Assembly (NCBI GenBank): GCA_910585165.1
Contig: CAJUBX010000084.1
Location: 1 to 8,816, forward strand
Length of the DNA stretch: 8,816 bases
Source of the DNA: an uncultured Oscillibacter sp.
Lineage (GTDB): Bacteria; Bacillota; Clostridia; Oscillospirales; Oscillospiraceae
Reading direction: 5' to 3'
Positions 1 through 6,291 of the stretch are shown one piece after another (the first letter of the stretch is position 1; the number at the start of each line of letters is the position of its first letter). The notes below the pieces were generated by a model. It had not been told where the DNA came from and ran no database searches. It was given only the letters and a program-made list of their open reading frames with translations. The translations under genes and the position numbers were made by a program.

Positions 1-703
1 TCTGCTCCACGCCCCGGCCGGACTCGTACATAAAGCCCAGGCAGCACATGCCGGGAGCGTTGCCCTGCTCGGCGGCGGCGGAATACCATTTCACGGCCTG
101 CTCCAGGTCCTGCTCCACGCCCGCGCCGAACTCCAGGCAGCGGCCCAGCTCCGTCTGTGCGCCGGGATAGCCCAGCCAGGCGGCGGACTGGTACCACTTG
201 GCGGCCTCCGCCTCGTCCGGTTCCACGCCGCTGCCCCGGCGGTAAGCCTCGGCCAGCAGGAACTGGGCCCGGGGAAAGCCCTGCTCCGCCCCGGTCTGGA
301 AGCATTTCAGCGCCTTGCCGTAATCCGTCTCCACCCCGATGCCGTATGTATAGCAGTAGCCCAGGTTCGTCAGGGCCGGCATGTATTCCTGCTCCGCCGC
401 CTGGGCATAGAGCATCACGGCCTGCTTCGGGTCCGCCGGGACGCCGATGCCCGCCTCCAGGCACCAGCCCAGGTTCGTCAGGCCCAGGGGGTCGTTCAGC
501 GCCGCCGCCCGCTGATAGGCGGCCAGGGCGTCGGTCTCCCGCTTTTCGTCCACCGCCTGGTTTCCCAGGTTCACCCAGTCTGAGGCGGTCATCTCCTCCT
601 CCGTCAAAGCGGCGAAAAAGGTCCCCCCGCAGCGGGGGCAGACGTCCGGCTCCGTCTCGGCCACAAAGCCGCAGTCCGGGTTTTCACAACGATAGAAATC
701 CAT
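1..703 (-). CDS. Zinc-ribbon plus Sel1-repeat protein (3' end outside window)
   Basis: The frame is open from an ATG at 703 to the window edge, giving 234 visible residues with no stop. Residues 6-25 carry four cysteines (C6, C11, C22, C25; C-x4-C-x10-CPRC), a zinc-ribbon or rubredoxin-like knuckle. From about residue 73 there are four full 36-residue Sel1 (TPR-like) repeats, starting near 73, 109, 146 and 182, plus a partial fifth; each has the LG.CY..G.GV..D...A..WY..AAEQG pattern. Sel1 repeats form alpha-solenoids that bind other proteins; no enzymatic role can be inferred. There is no signal peptide or membrane segment, so it is probably cytosolic. The start is supported by GGGAGGA at 711-717, 7 bases upstream. 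It begins 14 bp after the ttcA stop, and its ribosome binding site directly follows that stop, so the two are almost certainly one transcript. The family call is firm; the partner and function are unknown. Confidence 0.9.
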   Translation of the reverse strand, partial: MDFYRCENPDCGFVAETEPDVCPRCGGTFFAALTEEEMTASDWVNLGNQAVDEKRETDALAAYQRAAALNDPLGLTNLGWCLEAGIGVPADPKQAVMLYAQAAEQEYMPALTNLGYCYTYGIGVETDYGKALKCFQTGAEQGFPRAQFLLAEAYRRGSGVEPDEAEAAKWYQSAAWLGYPGAQTELGRCLEFGAGVEQDLEQAVKWYSAAAEQGNAPGMCCLGFMYESGRGVEQ

Positions 704-717
704 GGTTTGTTCCTCCC

Positions 718-1590
718 TTACGCGTCCCCTCCGCCGTCAAGGCCGGGGGAGCGGTTGTATATATCGGTAAATGTATAGGCCGCGCCCCGGTGCTTAAAGC
801 CGGGGAAGGTGTCCAGCTGGACCCCATGGATGGCCCGGAAAATGCTTTTTTCAATGTTGGGATTGGTTCTTTTCAGCTCCCGCAAAAGGAGCTTGACCTC
901 CTGGCGCTTGCTCTGCCCGATCCCGTCGCCGGAGGCGTCCCGGCTTTCCGTAAAGCGGCAGGCGCATTGCAGGAAGCGCAGGCCGTTATAGTTCCGCCAG
1001 TTGACCACGGCGTCCTCATGGACGCAGTACAGCGGGCGGATCAGCTCCATGCCGGGGAAGTTTTTGCTGCGGAGCTTGGGGGGCATTGCCTGGAGCTGCG
1101 CGCCGTAAAAAAGGCCCAGGAGCGTCGTCTCGATCACGTCGGAAAAATGATGGCCCAGGGCGATTTTGCTGCACCCCAGCTCCGCCGCCTTTGCATAAAG
1201 GAAGCCCCGGCGCATCCGGGCGCAGAGGTAGCAGGGGTTCTTATCCACCTGGACCGTCACGTCAAAGATGTCGCTCTTAAAAACCGTGAGAGGGATGCCG
1301 AGCCTTTCGGCGTTTTCCTCCAAAAGCGCCCGGTTGGCCGGGTTGTAGCCCGGGTCCATGGCCAGAAAGCACAGCCGGAAGGGCCGGTCGGTATGCTTTT
1401 GCAGCTCCTGCATCAGCTTTGCCAGAACGAAGGAGTCCTTCCCGCCGGAGACGCAGACGGCGATGTGGTCCCCGGGGGAAACCAGCTCATACCGCTTCAC
1501 GGCGGCGATGAAGGGATTCCACAGGGATTTGCGGTAGGTCGTAATGAGACTGCGCTCGGCGGTCTCTTGGGGAGTAAGCTCACGGGACAT
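718..1590 (-). CDS. ttcA: TtcA-family tRNA 2-thiocytidine biosynthesis protein
   Basis: A 290-aa PP-loop ATPase of the TtcA/TtuA family. TtcA enzymes adenylate cytosine 32 of tRNA and replace its 2-oxo group with sulfur, using an Fe-S cluster, in the cytosol. Visible signatures are the PP-loop SGGKDS at residues 48-53, the CYLC pair (C120, C123) followed by RMRRG, GHHFSD at 146-151 and MPPKLRS at 169-175, all in the order expected for TtcA. The third cysteine site is C209-A-C211, where E. coli TtcA has a C-x2-C (CNLC), so the cluster ligands differ slightly. The ATG at 1590 has AGGAGA at 1599-1604, 8 bases upstream. No good promoter is visible directly upstream; it may be read from the cls promoter through the hairpin-rich gap. 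Its stop abuts the ribosome binding site of the Sel1 gene. The substrate (tRNA C32 or another thiolation) is inferred from family only. Confidence 0.87.
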   Translation of the reverse strand: MSRELTPQETAERSLITTYRKSLWNPFIAAVKRYELVSPGDHIAVCVSGGKDSFVLAKLMQELQKHTDRPFRLCFLAMDPGYNPANRALLEENAERLGIPLTVFKSDIFDVTVQVDKNPCYLCARMRRGFLYAKAAELGCSKIALGHHFSDVIETTLLGLFYGAQLQAMPPKLRSKNFPGMELIRPLYCVHEDAVVNWRNYNGLRFLQCACRFTESRDASGDGIGQSKRQEVKLLLRELKRTNPNIEKSIFRAIHGVQLDTFPGFKHRGAAYTFTDIYNRSPGLDGGGDA

Positions 1591-1644
1591 AGTATTGTTC
1601 TCCTGCGCAAAGGGCCCGGAAGCCCGTACATTAAAATCATTTTC

Positions 1645-1757
1645 CTGACGACACGCGCGTCAGAAAAATTCCCCGGCCTGTGCGCCTGGGGCGCACACAC
1701 CAGTGACCGAGTCACTGGTGGTGGGGGATTCTCAAGGGGGAGCCTGCTCCCCCTTGA
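1645..1757. repeat. Cluster of four hairpins between cls and ttcA
   Basis: Four perfect inverted repeats fill this gap. Stem A pairs 1732-1743 with 1746-1757 (12-bp arms). Stem B pairs 1698-1707 with 1711-1720 (10 bp, loop CGA). Stem C pairs 1679-1686 with 1690-1697 (8 bp, loop TGG) and directly abuts B. Stem D pairs 1645-1650 with 1658-1663 (6 bp). The sequence at 1667-1674 can also pair with 1724-1730 around B and C with one bulged base. In the direction of the flanking genes no hairpin is followed by a strong U tract. Stem A is followed by TTTT (1758-1761) only on the plus strand, where no gene is read. The block may be a dispersed intergenic repeat, a structured RNA or mRNA-processing element, or an attenuator before ttcA; the sequence alone does not decide. 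Confidence 0.65.
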
Positions 1758-1761
1758 TTTT

Positions 1762-3336
1762 CTACAGCCAGATAGACCCCAGCCGGAACACGGAGGCCCA
1801 CATCCGGCGGAACCAGGACCGCTTGTTCCAGTCCTCCAGAGTATAGGGCCGGCTCTCGGCCAAAATGCCGTCCATGTCCTCCAGCAGGTCCTCCACCACC
1901 GGCATGTGGTACAACAGCACGCCGCATTCATAGTGAAGCTGGAAGGTCCGGTAATCCATGTTGGTACTGCCCACCAGGGCCACCTCCCGGTCCGCCATGA
2001 CGCTCTTGGCGTGGAGGAAGCCGGGCGTGTATTTGTAAATCTTCACGCCGTGGCTCAAAAGCTCGCCCCAATAGGTCTCCGCCACCATATAGGTAAACTT
2101 GTGGTGGTCCGGGATGCCGGGAATGAACAGCCGCACGTCCACCCCCGCGTCGGCGGCGATGCAAAGGGCCTTCTGCATGGACTCCTCCACGGCGTAATAC
2201 GGCGTGGTGAGATAGAGCATCTTCTGGGCGGAGGCGATGAGCTGGAGGTAAATTTCCTCAATGGGATTATCCGGGTTGTTCAGCGGCCCGTCGGTAAAGG
2301 GCTGGCACCAGCCTTTGGCGTTCTCCACCGGATGGCGGGGGCGGTAGTAGTCGTCCTCGTTGTGGAAGGAGCCCCCCATCATCTTCCACATCTGCATAAA
2401 CTGGGTGGCGAAGCCCCAGACCCCCTCGCCCTCAATGCGGACGGCGGTATCCTTCCAGTGACCGAAGCGGACGATAAGGTTTGCGTATTCGTCGGCGATG
2501 TTGATGCCGCCGGTATAGGCGTACTGCCCGTCGATGACGGCGATTTTCCGGTGGTCCCGGTAGTTAAAGTAGATGCGGTTCACATAGCGGTGGACGGGGT
2601 TGAAGACCTTCACCTCAATGCCCGCGTTCTGGAGGGCCTGGAGGGTCTCGTCGGAAAAACGGGTGAGGTTTCCGAAATCGTCAAAGGTGATGTGAATCTC
2701 CACCCCGGCGGCAGCCCGCTCCTTCAAAACGGCGAAGATGCGGTCCCAGAGCTTCCCCTCCGCCAGAATGTAGTACTCCAGGAAAATATAAATTTCCGCT
2801 TTTTCCAGGCGGGCGATCAGGTCCTCAAAGAACTCCGCGCCCTCCTTGAAGTAGACGGCGCCGGTTTCCCGGTAGAGCAGAAAGCCCCGCTTCTCCAGGT
2901 ACGCCGCCAGCCGTCCCCAGGCCGGGGACTGCCGCCGGAGGCGGGCAAGGTCGATTTCGCTGGACATGCGCCGGCTCTCCCCGCAGGGGATGGGGGGAAC
3001 CTTTTGGAGGCTGAGCTGCTTCACCTGATGGGCCCCGCCCCACAGGCAGAACAAAATCATGCCGGACACCGGCATAGCCAGCAGCAAACACATCCACACC
3101 AGCTTGTAGGAGGGGCTGCCGGGCCGCTGGTACACCCAGATGGCCACTGCCGCGCCGGCGATGAGCAGCAGGGCGTAAACCAAGCTGGAATACTCCGCCA
3201 AAAGGAAGGAAATCAGCAGCGAGGTGGCGATCTGGGCGATCACCGTCAGCGCACACATGGAGATGCTGGTGGCGGCGGAAATTTTTCGCTCAATCCGCTC
3301 CTCCACCGGGGGGATATGGGGAATGTTTTTATGCAC
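1762..3336 (-). CDS. cls: Cardiolipin synthase (phospholipase D superfamily)
   Basis: A 524-aa membrane protein that joins two phosphatidylglycerol molecules to give cardiolipin and glycerol at the cytoplasmic membrane. Both catalytic HxKx4D motifs are intact: HRKIAVID (H262, K264, D269) followed by GGINIADEY, and HAKSVMAD (H442, K444, D449) followed by GSTNMDYR. Three hydrophobic segments at about 21-47, 50-69 and 78-100 match the membrane-anchored N-terminus of the family. The start chosen is GTG at 3336: AGGAGG (3346-3351) sits 9 bases upstream, whereas a TTG at 3366 in the same frame lies upstream of that site and would add 10 arginine-rich residues. A strong promoter lies just upstream, and a terminator-like inverted repeat separates it from the preceding gene, so it probably starts its own transcript. 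Length and domain order are normal for a Firmicutes Cls. Confidence 0.95.
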   Translation of the reverse strand: MHKNIPHIPPVEERIERKISAATSISMCALTVIAQIATSLLISFLLAEYSSLVYALLLIAGAAVAIWVYQRPGSPSYKLVWMCLLLAMPVSGMILFCLWGGAHQVKQLSLQKVPPIPCGESRRMSSEIDLARLRRQSPAWGRLAAYLEKRGFLLYRETGAVYFKEGAEFFEDLIARLEKAEIYIFLEYYILAEGKLWDRIFAVLKERAAAGVEIHITFDDFGNLTRFSDETLQALQNAGIEVKVFNPVHRYVNRIYFNYRDHRKIAVIDGQYAYTGGINIADEYANLIVRFGHWKDTAVRIEGEGVWGFATQFMQMWKMMGGSFHNEDDYYRPRHPVENAKGWCQPFTDGPLNNPDNPIEEIYLQLIASAQKMLYLTTPYYAVEESMQKALCIAADAGVDVRLFIPGIPDHHKFTYMVAETYWGELLSHGVKIYKYTPGFLHAKSVMADREVALVGSTNMDYRTFQLHYECGVLLYHMPVVEDLLEDMDGILAESRPYTLEDWNKRSWFRRMWASVFRLGSIWL

Positions 3337-3345
3337 AGGGCCTCG

Positions 3346-3351
3346 CCTCCT
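3346..3351 (-). promoter_or_regulatory. Ribosome binding site fixing the cls GTG start
   Basis: A perfect AGGAGG on the minus strand, 9 bases before the GTG at 3336-3334. It rules in the GTG over the in-frame TTG at 3366, which lies 5' of it. Confidence 0.85.
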
Positions 3352-3380
3352 CACTGGAAGTCTCAACGCTTGACCTTTCT

Positions 3381-3409
3381 ATTATACAAAAAGACTCCGC
3401 CGTCTTCAA
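3381..3409 (-). promoter_or_regulatory. Sigma-A-type promoter for cls
   Basis: On the minus strand, TTGAAG (3409-3404) is followed by a 17-base spacer and a perfect TATAAT (3386-3381). Transcription would begin near 3374, about 38 bases before the cls GTG. Both the spacing and the -10 box are consensus-like, in otherwise GC-rich DNA, and the stretch upstream (about 3411-3435) is A/T-rich. Confidence 0.85.
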
Positions 3410-3478
3410 CACCAAAATATTAAAAATCGATAAAACTTGCCCGCAGGGATCGTCCGGGCAGGCCAAGCCCCTAAAGAG

Positions 3479-3546
3479 GCTTCAGGCTGTCGAAAAAGTC
3501 CGGCTCTGGCGGCAGCCAGAGCCGGACTTTTTCGACAGCCTGAAGC
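3479..3546. terminator. Perfect 32-bp inverted repeat with bidirectional terminator core
   Basis: The arms 3479-3510 and 3515-3546 are exact reverse complements around the loop GGCA. The inner 13 bp (3498-3510 with 3515-3527) form a GC-rich stem flanked by A5 on the left and T5 on the right, so a stem followed by a U5 tract is produced on either strand. On the minus strand it lies about 30 bases after the stop of the 298-aa gene and before the cls promoter, the right place to end that transcript. The complementarity continues 14 bp beyond the A/T tracts, which a terminator does not need and which suggests a repeated or mobile intergenic element. Confidence 0.85.
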
Positions 3547-3565
3547 GGAGGGCCTAGCCCTCCGC
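3545..3565. repeat. Second hairpin beside the 32-bp inverted repeat
   Basis: A 9-bp perfect stem, GCGGAGGGC (3545-3553) with GCCCTCCGC (3557-3565), loop CTA. It lies 11 bases after the stop codon of the 298-aa gene and shares two bases with the larger inverted repeat, so the two hairpins cannot both form fully. It has no U tract of its own and may protect the 3' end or assist termination. Confidence 0.6.
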
Positions 3566-3576
3566 CTCTTTCGCAT

Positions 3577-4473
3577 TTACGCCAGGATATCCAGCTCCTT
3601 GTATTTGGCCGCCCGCTGCGCCACGGCCTCCCAGGAGGGGCCGGAACAGACGAACTCGTAATCGCTCCAAATCCGCTCCAGCTCCGCCCGGACCTGGGGA
3701 ACCTCCTCCAAAGGGCCTGCTCCGGTGCGGACATAGTAATCCGGCAGCAGGGCCCCTGTGATGATCCCGGTCTCCGGCGCAGGGGGCTCCTGCCCCTGGC
3801 CGAGGGCTGCGGCCATCTCCAAATGCCCGCTGAGATATGCCTCGGCCTCCAGGTGGACCCCCATCATGCCGTTGAGGTCGAACACCTGGAAGGGCGCGCC
3901 CGCCGGGACGGGAATCTCGCTCCCGGCGCCCCAGAAGGCCGGGTCGTCCCCCAGCTCGTAAAGCGCGCCGCCAAGGTCCTGCAACCCGTTCAGCTCCTCC
4001 CCGGAAGACAGGCCCTGGAAGGAGTTCAGCACCGTATCCACAGCCCCGTCCAGCCGTCCCAGGGCTCCGCAGCCGGGGAGGGCGGAAAGGCGTTTACCCA
4101 GCTTCACCAGCCGGGCCAGGGACAAAAGGCCCCAAATCCGGACCCGCACGTCCCCCAGGCCCGCCGCCTTCTCCTCCACCTGGGCGGGTATGTCGTTATA
4201 GAGGATATGCTCCTCCTCTAGCCGCCCGATGCGGCCGGAGCAGTCGTCAGCCAGCTTCTCCCCCACCTTTTCATAGACCTCGTCCCGGGCGCTGTAAACC
4301 GTGTCCGCCCGGTGAAGCCAGAGCTGGGCCCGGTTCAGGTCCCCGCAGTCCATGGCGGCTGTCCCCAGGCTGTAATACGCCTTGGCAAGGCCCGCCCAGT
4401 CCTTCTTTTTCCCGCACTCCGCCAGCTTCTCCTCCGGGGAGGCGGACTCTTTTTTTCCAAACAGCTTGAACAT
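3577..4473 (-). CDS. Uncharacterised 298-aa soluble protein with a TPR-like N-terminus
   Basis: I do not recognise this gene as a named family. It begins MFKLFGKKES, with no signal peptide or membrane segment, so it is probably cytosolic. Residues about 24-58 (DWAGLAKAYYSLGTAAMDCG.. then LNRAQLWLHRAD) look like one TPR-type helical hairpin; residues 60-175 continue as predicted helices with regular leucines. The second half, about 180-298, is mixed and ends with a charged helix and YKELDILA. No catalytic motif is visible. The ATG at 4473 is preceded by AAAGGAT about 9 bases upstream and a good promoter at 4510-4538. It is transcribed divergently from the membrane/Sel1 pair, suggesting shared control. 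A helical adaptor role is a guess from the TPR-like segment only. Coding is supported by its promoter, ribosome binding site and downstream terminator. Confidence 0.8.
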   Translation of the reverse strand: MFKLFGKKESASPEEKLAECGKKKDWAGLAKAYYSLGTAAMDCGDLNRAQLWLHRADTVYSARDEVYEKVGEKLADDCSGRIGRLEEEHILYNDIPAQVEEKAAGLGDVRVRIWGLLSLARLVKLGKRLSALPGCGALGRLDGAVDTVLNSFQGLSSGEELNGLQDLGGALYELGDDPAFWGAGSEIPVPAGAPFQVFDLNGMMGVHLEAEAYLSGHLEMAAALGQGQEPPAPETGIITGALLPDYYVRTGAGPLEEVPQVRAELERIWSDYEFVCSGPSWEAVAQRAAKYKELDILA

Positions 4474-4509
4474 GCAGACCGCATCCTTTCATATTGGTTG
4501 AATGAGGCA

Positions 4510-4538
4510 ACTATACCGCCGCCGGACTGAAAAGTCAA
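4510..4538 (-). promoter_or_regulatory. Promoter for the 298-aa gene
   Basis: On the minus strand, TTGACT (4538-4533), a 17-base spacer and TATAGT (4515-4510). Each box has one mismatch to the sigma-A consensus. The expected start of transcription is near 4503, about 30 bases before the ATG at 4473. Confidence 0.8.
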
Positions 4539-4572
4539 GATCGCGAAGATGCGAAAACAGCCCTTTGGGGGC

Positions 4573-4601
4573 TGGACAAAGTCACAACTAACTGCTACAA
4601 T
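4573..4601 (+). promoter_or_regulatory. Promoter for the membrane protein/Sel1 operon
   Basis: TGGACA (4573-4578), a 17-base spacer and TACAAT (4596-4601), each box one base from consensus. Transcription would start near 4608, 46 bases before the ATG at 4654. It is back to back with the minus-strand promoter, with 34 bp between the two -35 boxes. Confidence 0.78.
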
Positions 4602-4634
4602 AAGCACCAGGATTTTCCCCCCTCCGGGGGACGC

Positions 4635-4641
4635 AAGGAGG
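4635..4641 (+). promoter_or_regulatory. Ribosome binding site fixing the 4654 start
   Basis: AAGGAGG, 12 bases before the ATG at 4654 (slightly long spacing). Together with the promoter at 4573-4601 it excludes the in-frame ATG at 4549, which lies upstream of the promoter. Confidence 0.75.
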
Positions 4642-4653
4642 TACGTCGAGGCG

Positions 4654-6273
4654 ATGAAGGAAAAGAAGGGTTTCTTTTTGCGCTGGCCGTGGAACGTGGT
4701 GGTTTACGTGGCGCTGTTCGCGGCGCTGCGGCTGTTCGCCATCCCCATCATTCTGATTTTAATGGCGGTTCAGAGGAAAAACAACCCCCACGGCATGGAG
4801 GAGGGCTACTGCCTCAGCCGGACGAGGAAACGGATCACCTGGCTTCTCTGGGCGCTGCTGGTGCTGGTCATCAGCGCGGTCTTGCTCTGCCTGTTCGCAG
4901 TCGGGCTGAAGCAGGACTGGGCCTATTTTGAGGTCATGGATTATGTAACCCTGGCGTTCAGCGGCATAGGGGGCCTGCTCTTTTTGGCCGGAGGGCTCTA
5001 TCTGGCCTACGCCGCCATCCGGGACAGCTTTTTCCCGGCCAAAAGCTCTCTGGCCAACTCCATCCGCAGCCAGCTTCCCTACCCCGACGAGGCCCCGCCG
5101 GTGGAGGAGCTCTTTGCCATGGTGGACGGCGATCTCAAAGAGAACGGCCGGTGGTTCGGCCCGGTGGGCATAGGCCAAGAGTGGGTTCTGGGAGACGGGG
5201 CCAGCAAAATTGAGCGCATCCGGGGCATTTTCGTCATCAACGAGATTCACCGCCACCACACCCAGACGGGCACCCGCACCAGCCGGAATATGGAGCTGGT
5301 GCTGGTGGACGACCGGGGGCGGAGAAACGGAACCACATTCCAGAACCTGAAGGACCTGGAGGCGGCAGCGGACTGCATAGCCCTCCTGGTCCCGGAGGCC
5401 CGGCGGGGCTCCGGCAGCCAGTGTTCCAGCTTCCTGGCCATGGACGAAAGCGAACGGGAGGCCTTTGAGCGGGACTTCTGCCAGCGGCGGAACCGCCGGA
5501 TTTCCGAGGCCGCCCAGCGGGAAATTCTCAGCGAAGGCCCCCAGGATATGATATTAAAGCGCCAAAGCGGCGAAGTGACCTCCCGGGTGAGCGCCGCCTT
5601 GGTGGAGGACGTGCTGAAGCGCTGCCTCGCCGGAGAGGAGTCCGGCTTCGAGCTGACCCCCACCCGCCCCGTGGAGGGGGGAGGCCGGGCTTTCCGGTCC
5701 CTGAGCTGCTTTGCCCGAAGAGAAAACCCGGAGGGGCCGCAGGTCCTGCTGGTGCTGGAACCCGTCCCCGCCGGAGAGGGGGAGAATCTGGGCCTGGCGC
5801 TGGCAGCGGACGCCCGGCGGGCGGAGGAGGTCTTGGGAGGCTGGCTCCGCCGGGAGCTCCCGGACCTTGCGGGCTGGGACCTGCGGCGGGTATACGAAGC
5901 GCCCAAGGCTGCCCCCCAGGTCCGGAAGGAGTCTCAGGCCCGGCTGTCCCTGGTGTATGCCAGCGGCGCGGCCGAGAACCATACCACCTTTACGGAGGAG
6001 GACGTTCAGGCGGCGGCGGAGGGCATTGCCGACGGGACCTACCAGCTTGTGGACCTGACCCACAGCTCGGGCTATATGTGGATCCGGGTGACGGCGGGGG
6101 ACAAGACCGACGGCCGCTGCACCGTGGAGGCCACCAAGCCCGAGGGCCCGGAGCTGGGCTTTTACATCACGAAAATGCCGCCGAAGGAGGCGGCCGCATG
6201 GCTGACGGGATACCCCCGCGGGCAGTTCCTGCCGGGAGGCCGGGACTGGAAGCGGGTTAAAAAGTCAAAATAA
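4654..6273 (+). CDS. Uncharacterised membrane protein with three N-terminal helices and a large cytosolic part
   Basis: A 539-aa protein that I cannot assign to a named family. Hydrophobic segments at about 13-38, 61-85 and 97-122 form a membrane anchor; the remaining 410 residues are soluble and charged. Residues about 165-248 (GIGQEWVLGDGASKIERI.. then NMELVLVDDRGR and a helix DLEAAADCIALLV) have a strand-rich pattern closed by a helix, reminiscent of PH-like membrane-associated domains; this is a weak resemblance. Residues 262-325 are helical and charged. A separate C-terminal unit (about 428-520) has EEDVQAAAEGIADGTYQLV followed by paired strands (YMWIRV, CTVEAT, GFYITKM) and a helix. No catalytic residues are evident. 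The ATG at 4654 is chosen because of AAGGAGG at 4635 and the promoter just upstream. The Sel1 gene follows 18 bp later, so they are one operon. A role in envelope or stress adaptation is speculation. Confidence 0.82.
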   Translation: MKEKKGFFLRWPWNVVVYVALFAALRLFAIPIILILMAVQRKNNPHGMEEGYCLSRTRKRITWLLWALLVLVISAVLLCLFAVGLKQDWAYFEVMDYVTLAFSGIGGLLFLAGGLYLAYAAIRDSFFPAKSSLANSIRSQLPYPDEAPPVEELFAMVDGDLKENGRWFGPVGIGQEWVLGDGASKIERIRGIFVINEIHRHHTQTGTRTSRNMELVLVDDRGRRNGTTFQNLKDLEAAADCIALLVPEARRGSGSQCSSFLAMDESEREAFERDFCQRRNRRISEAAQREILSEGPQDMILKRQSGEVTSRVSAALVEDVLKRCLAGEESGFELTPTRPVEGGGRAFRSLSCFARRENPEGPQVLLVLEPVPAGEGENLGLALAADARRAEEVLGGWLRRELPDLAGWDLRRVYEAPKAAPQVRKESQARLSLVYASGAAENHTTFTEEDVQAAAEGIADGTYQLVDLTHSSGYMWIRVTAGDKTDGRCTVEATKPEGPELGFYITKMPPKEAAAWLTGYPRGQFLPGGRDWKRVKKSK

Positions 6274-6291
6274 AAAAGGAGAGGTTCCATC

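Noticed and set aside
1..490. Periodic DNA similarity about every 108 bp, checked as a possible CRISPR or tandem repeat
   Set aside because: The period equals the 36-residue Sel1 repeat, so it reflects protein repeats rather than a DNA array.
1618..1640. A possible -10 box (TTTAAT on the minus strand) as a private ttcA promoter
   Set aside because: No -35 box is found at 16-18 bp spacing, so it is not supported.
1497..1931. A minus-strand open frame of 144 codons across the cls end, the hairpin block and the ttcA start
   Set aside because: It overlaps two well-supported genes in another frame and would be translated through the hairpins.
3337..3366. Extension of cls to a TTG start at 3366
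   Set aside because: The AGGAGG lies inside this extension, 9 bases before the GTG at 3336, so the GTG is the better start.
157..3423. A plus-strand open frame of 1088 codons
   Set aside because: It lies antisense to ttcA and cls, which have intact motifs and ribosome binding sites. Its product is low-complexity Pro/Arg/Ser and His/Val/Gly text typical of reverse frames in GC-rich DNA, and it crosses two gene boundaries.
3438..3460. A TGCCCG/CGGGCA hairpin followed by a T-rich stretch on the minus strand, considered as a second terminator upstream of cls
   Set aside because: The stem is only 6 bp with an 11-base loop, and a much stronger terminator lies immediately upstream at 3479-3546.
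4549..4653. ATG at 4549 as the start of the membrane protein
   Set aside because: It is upstream of the promoter -35 box (4573), has no ribosome binding site, and the added residues look non-coding.
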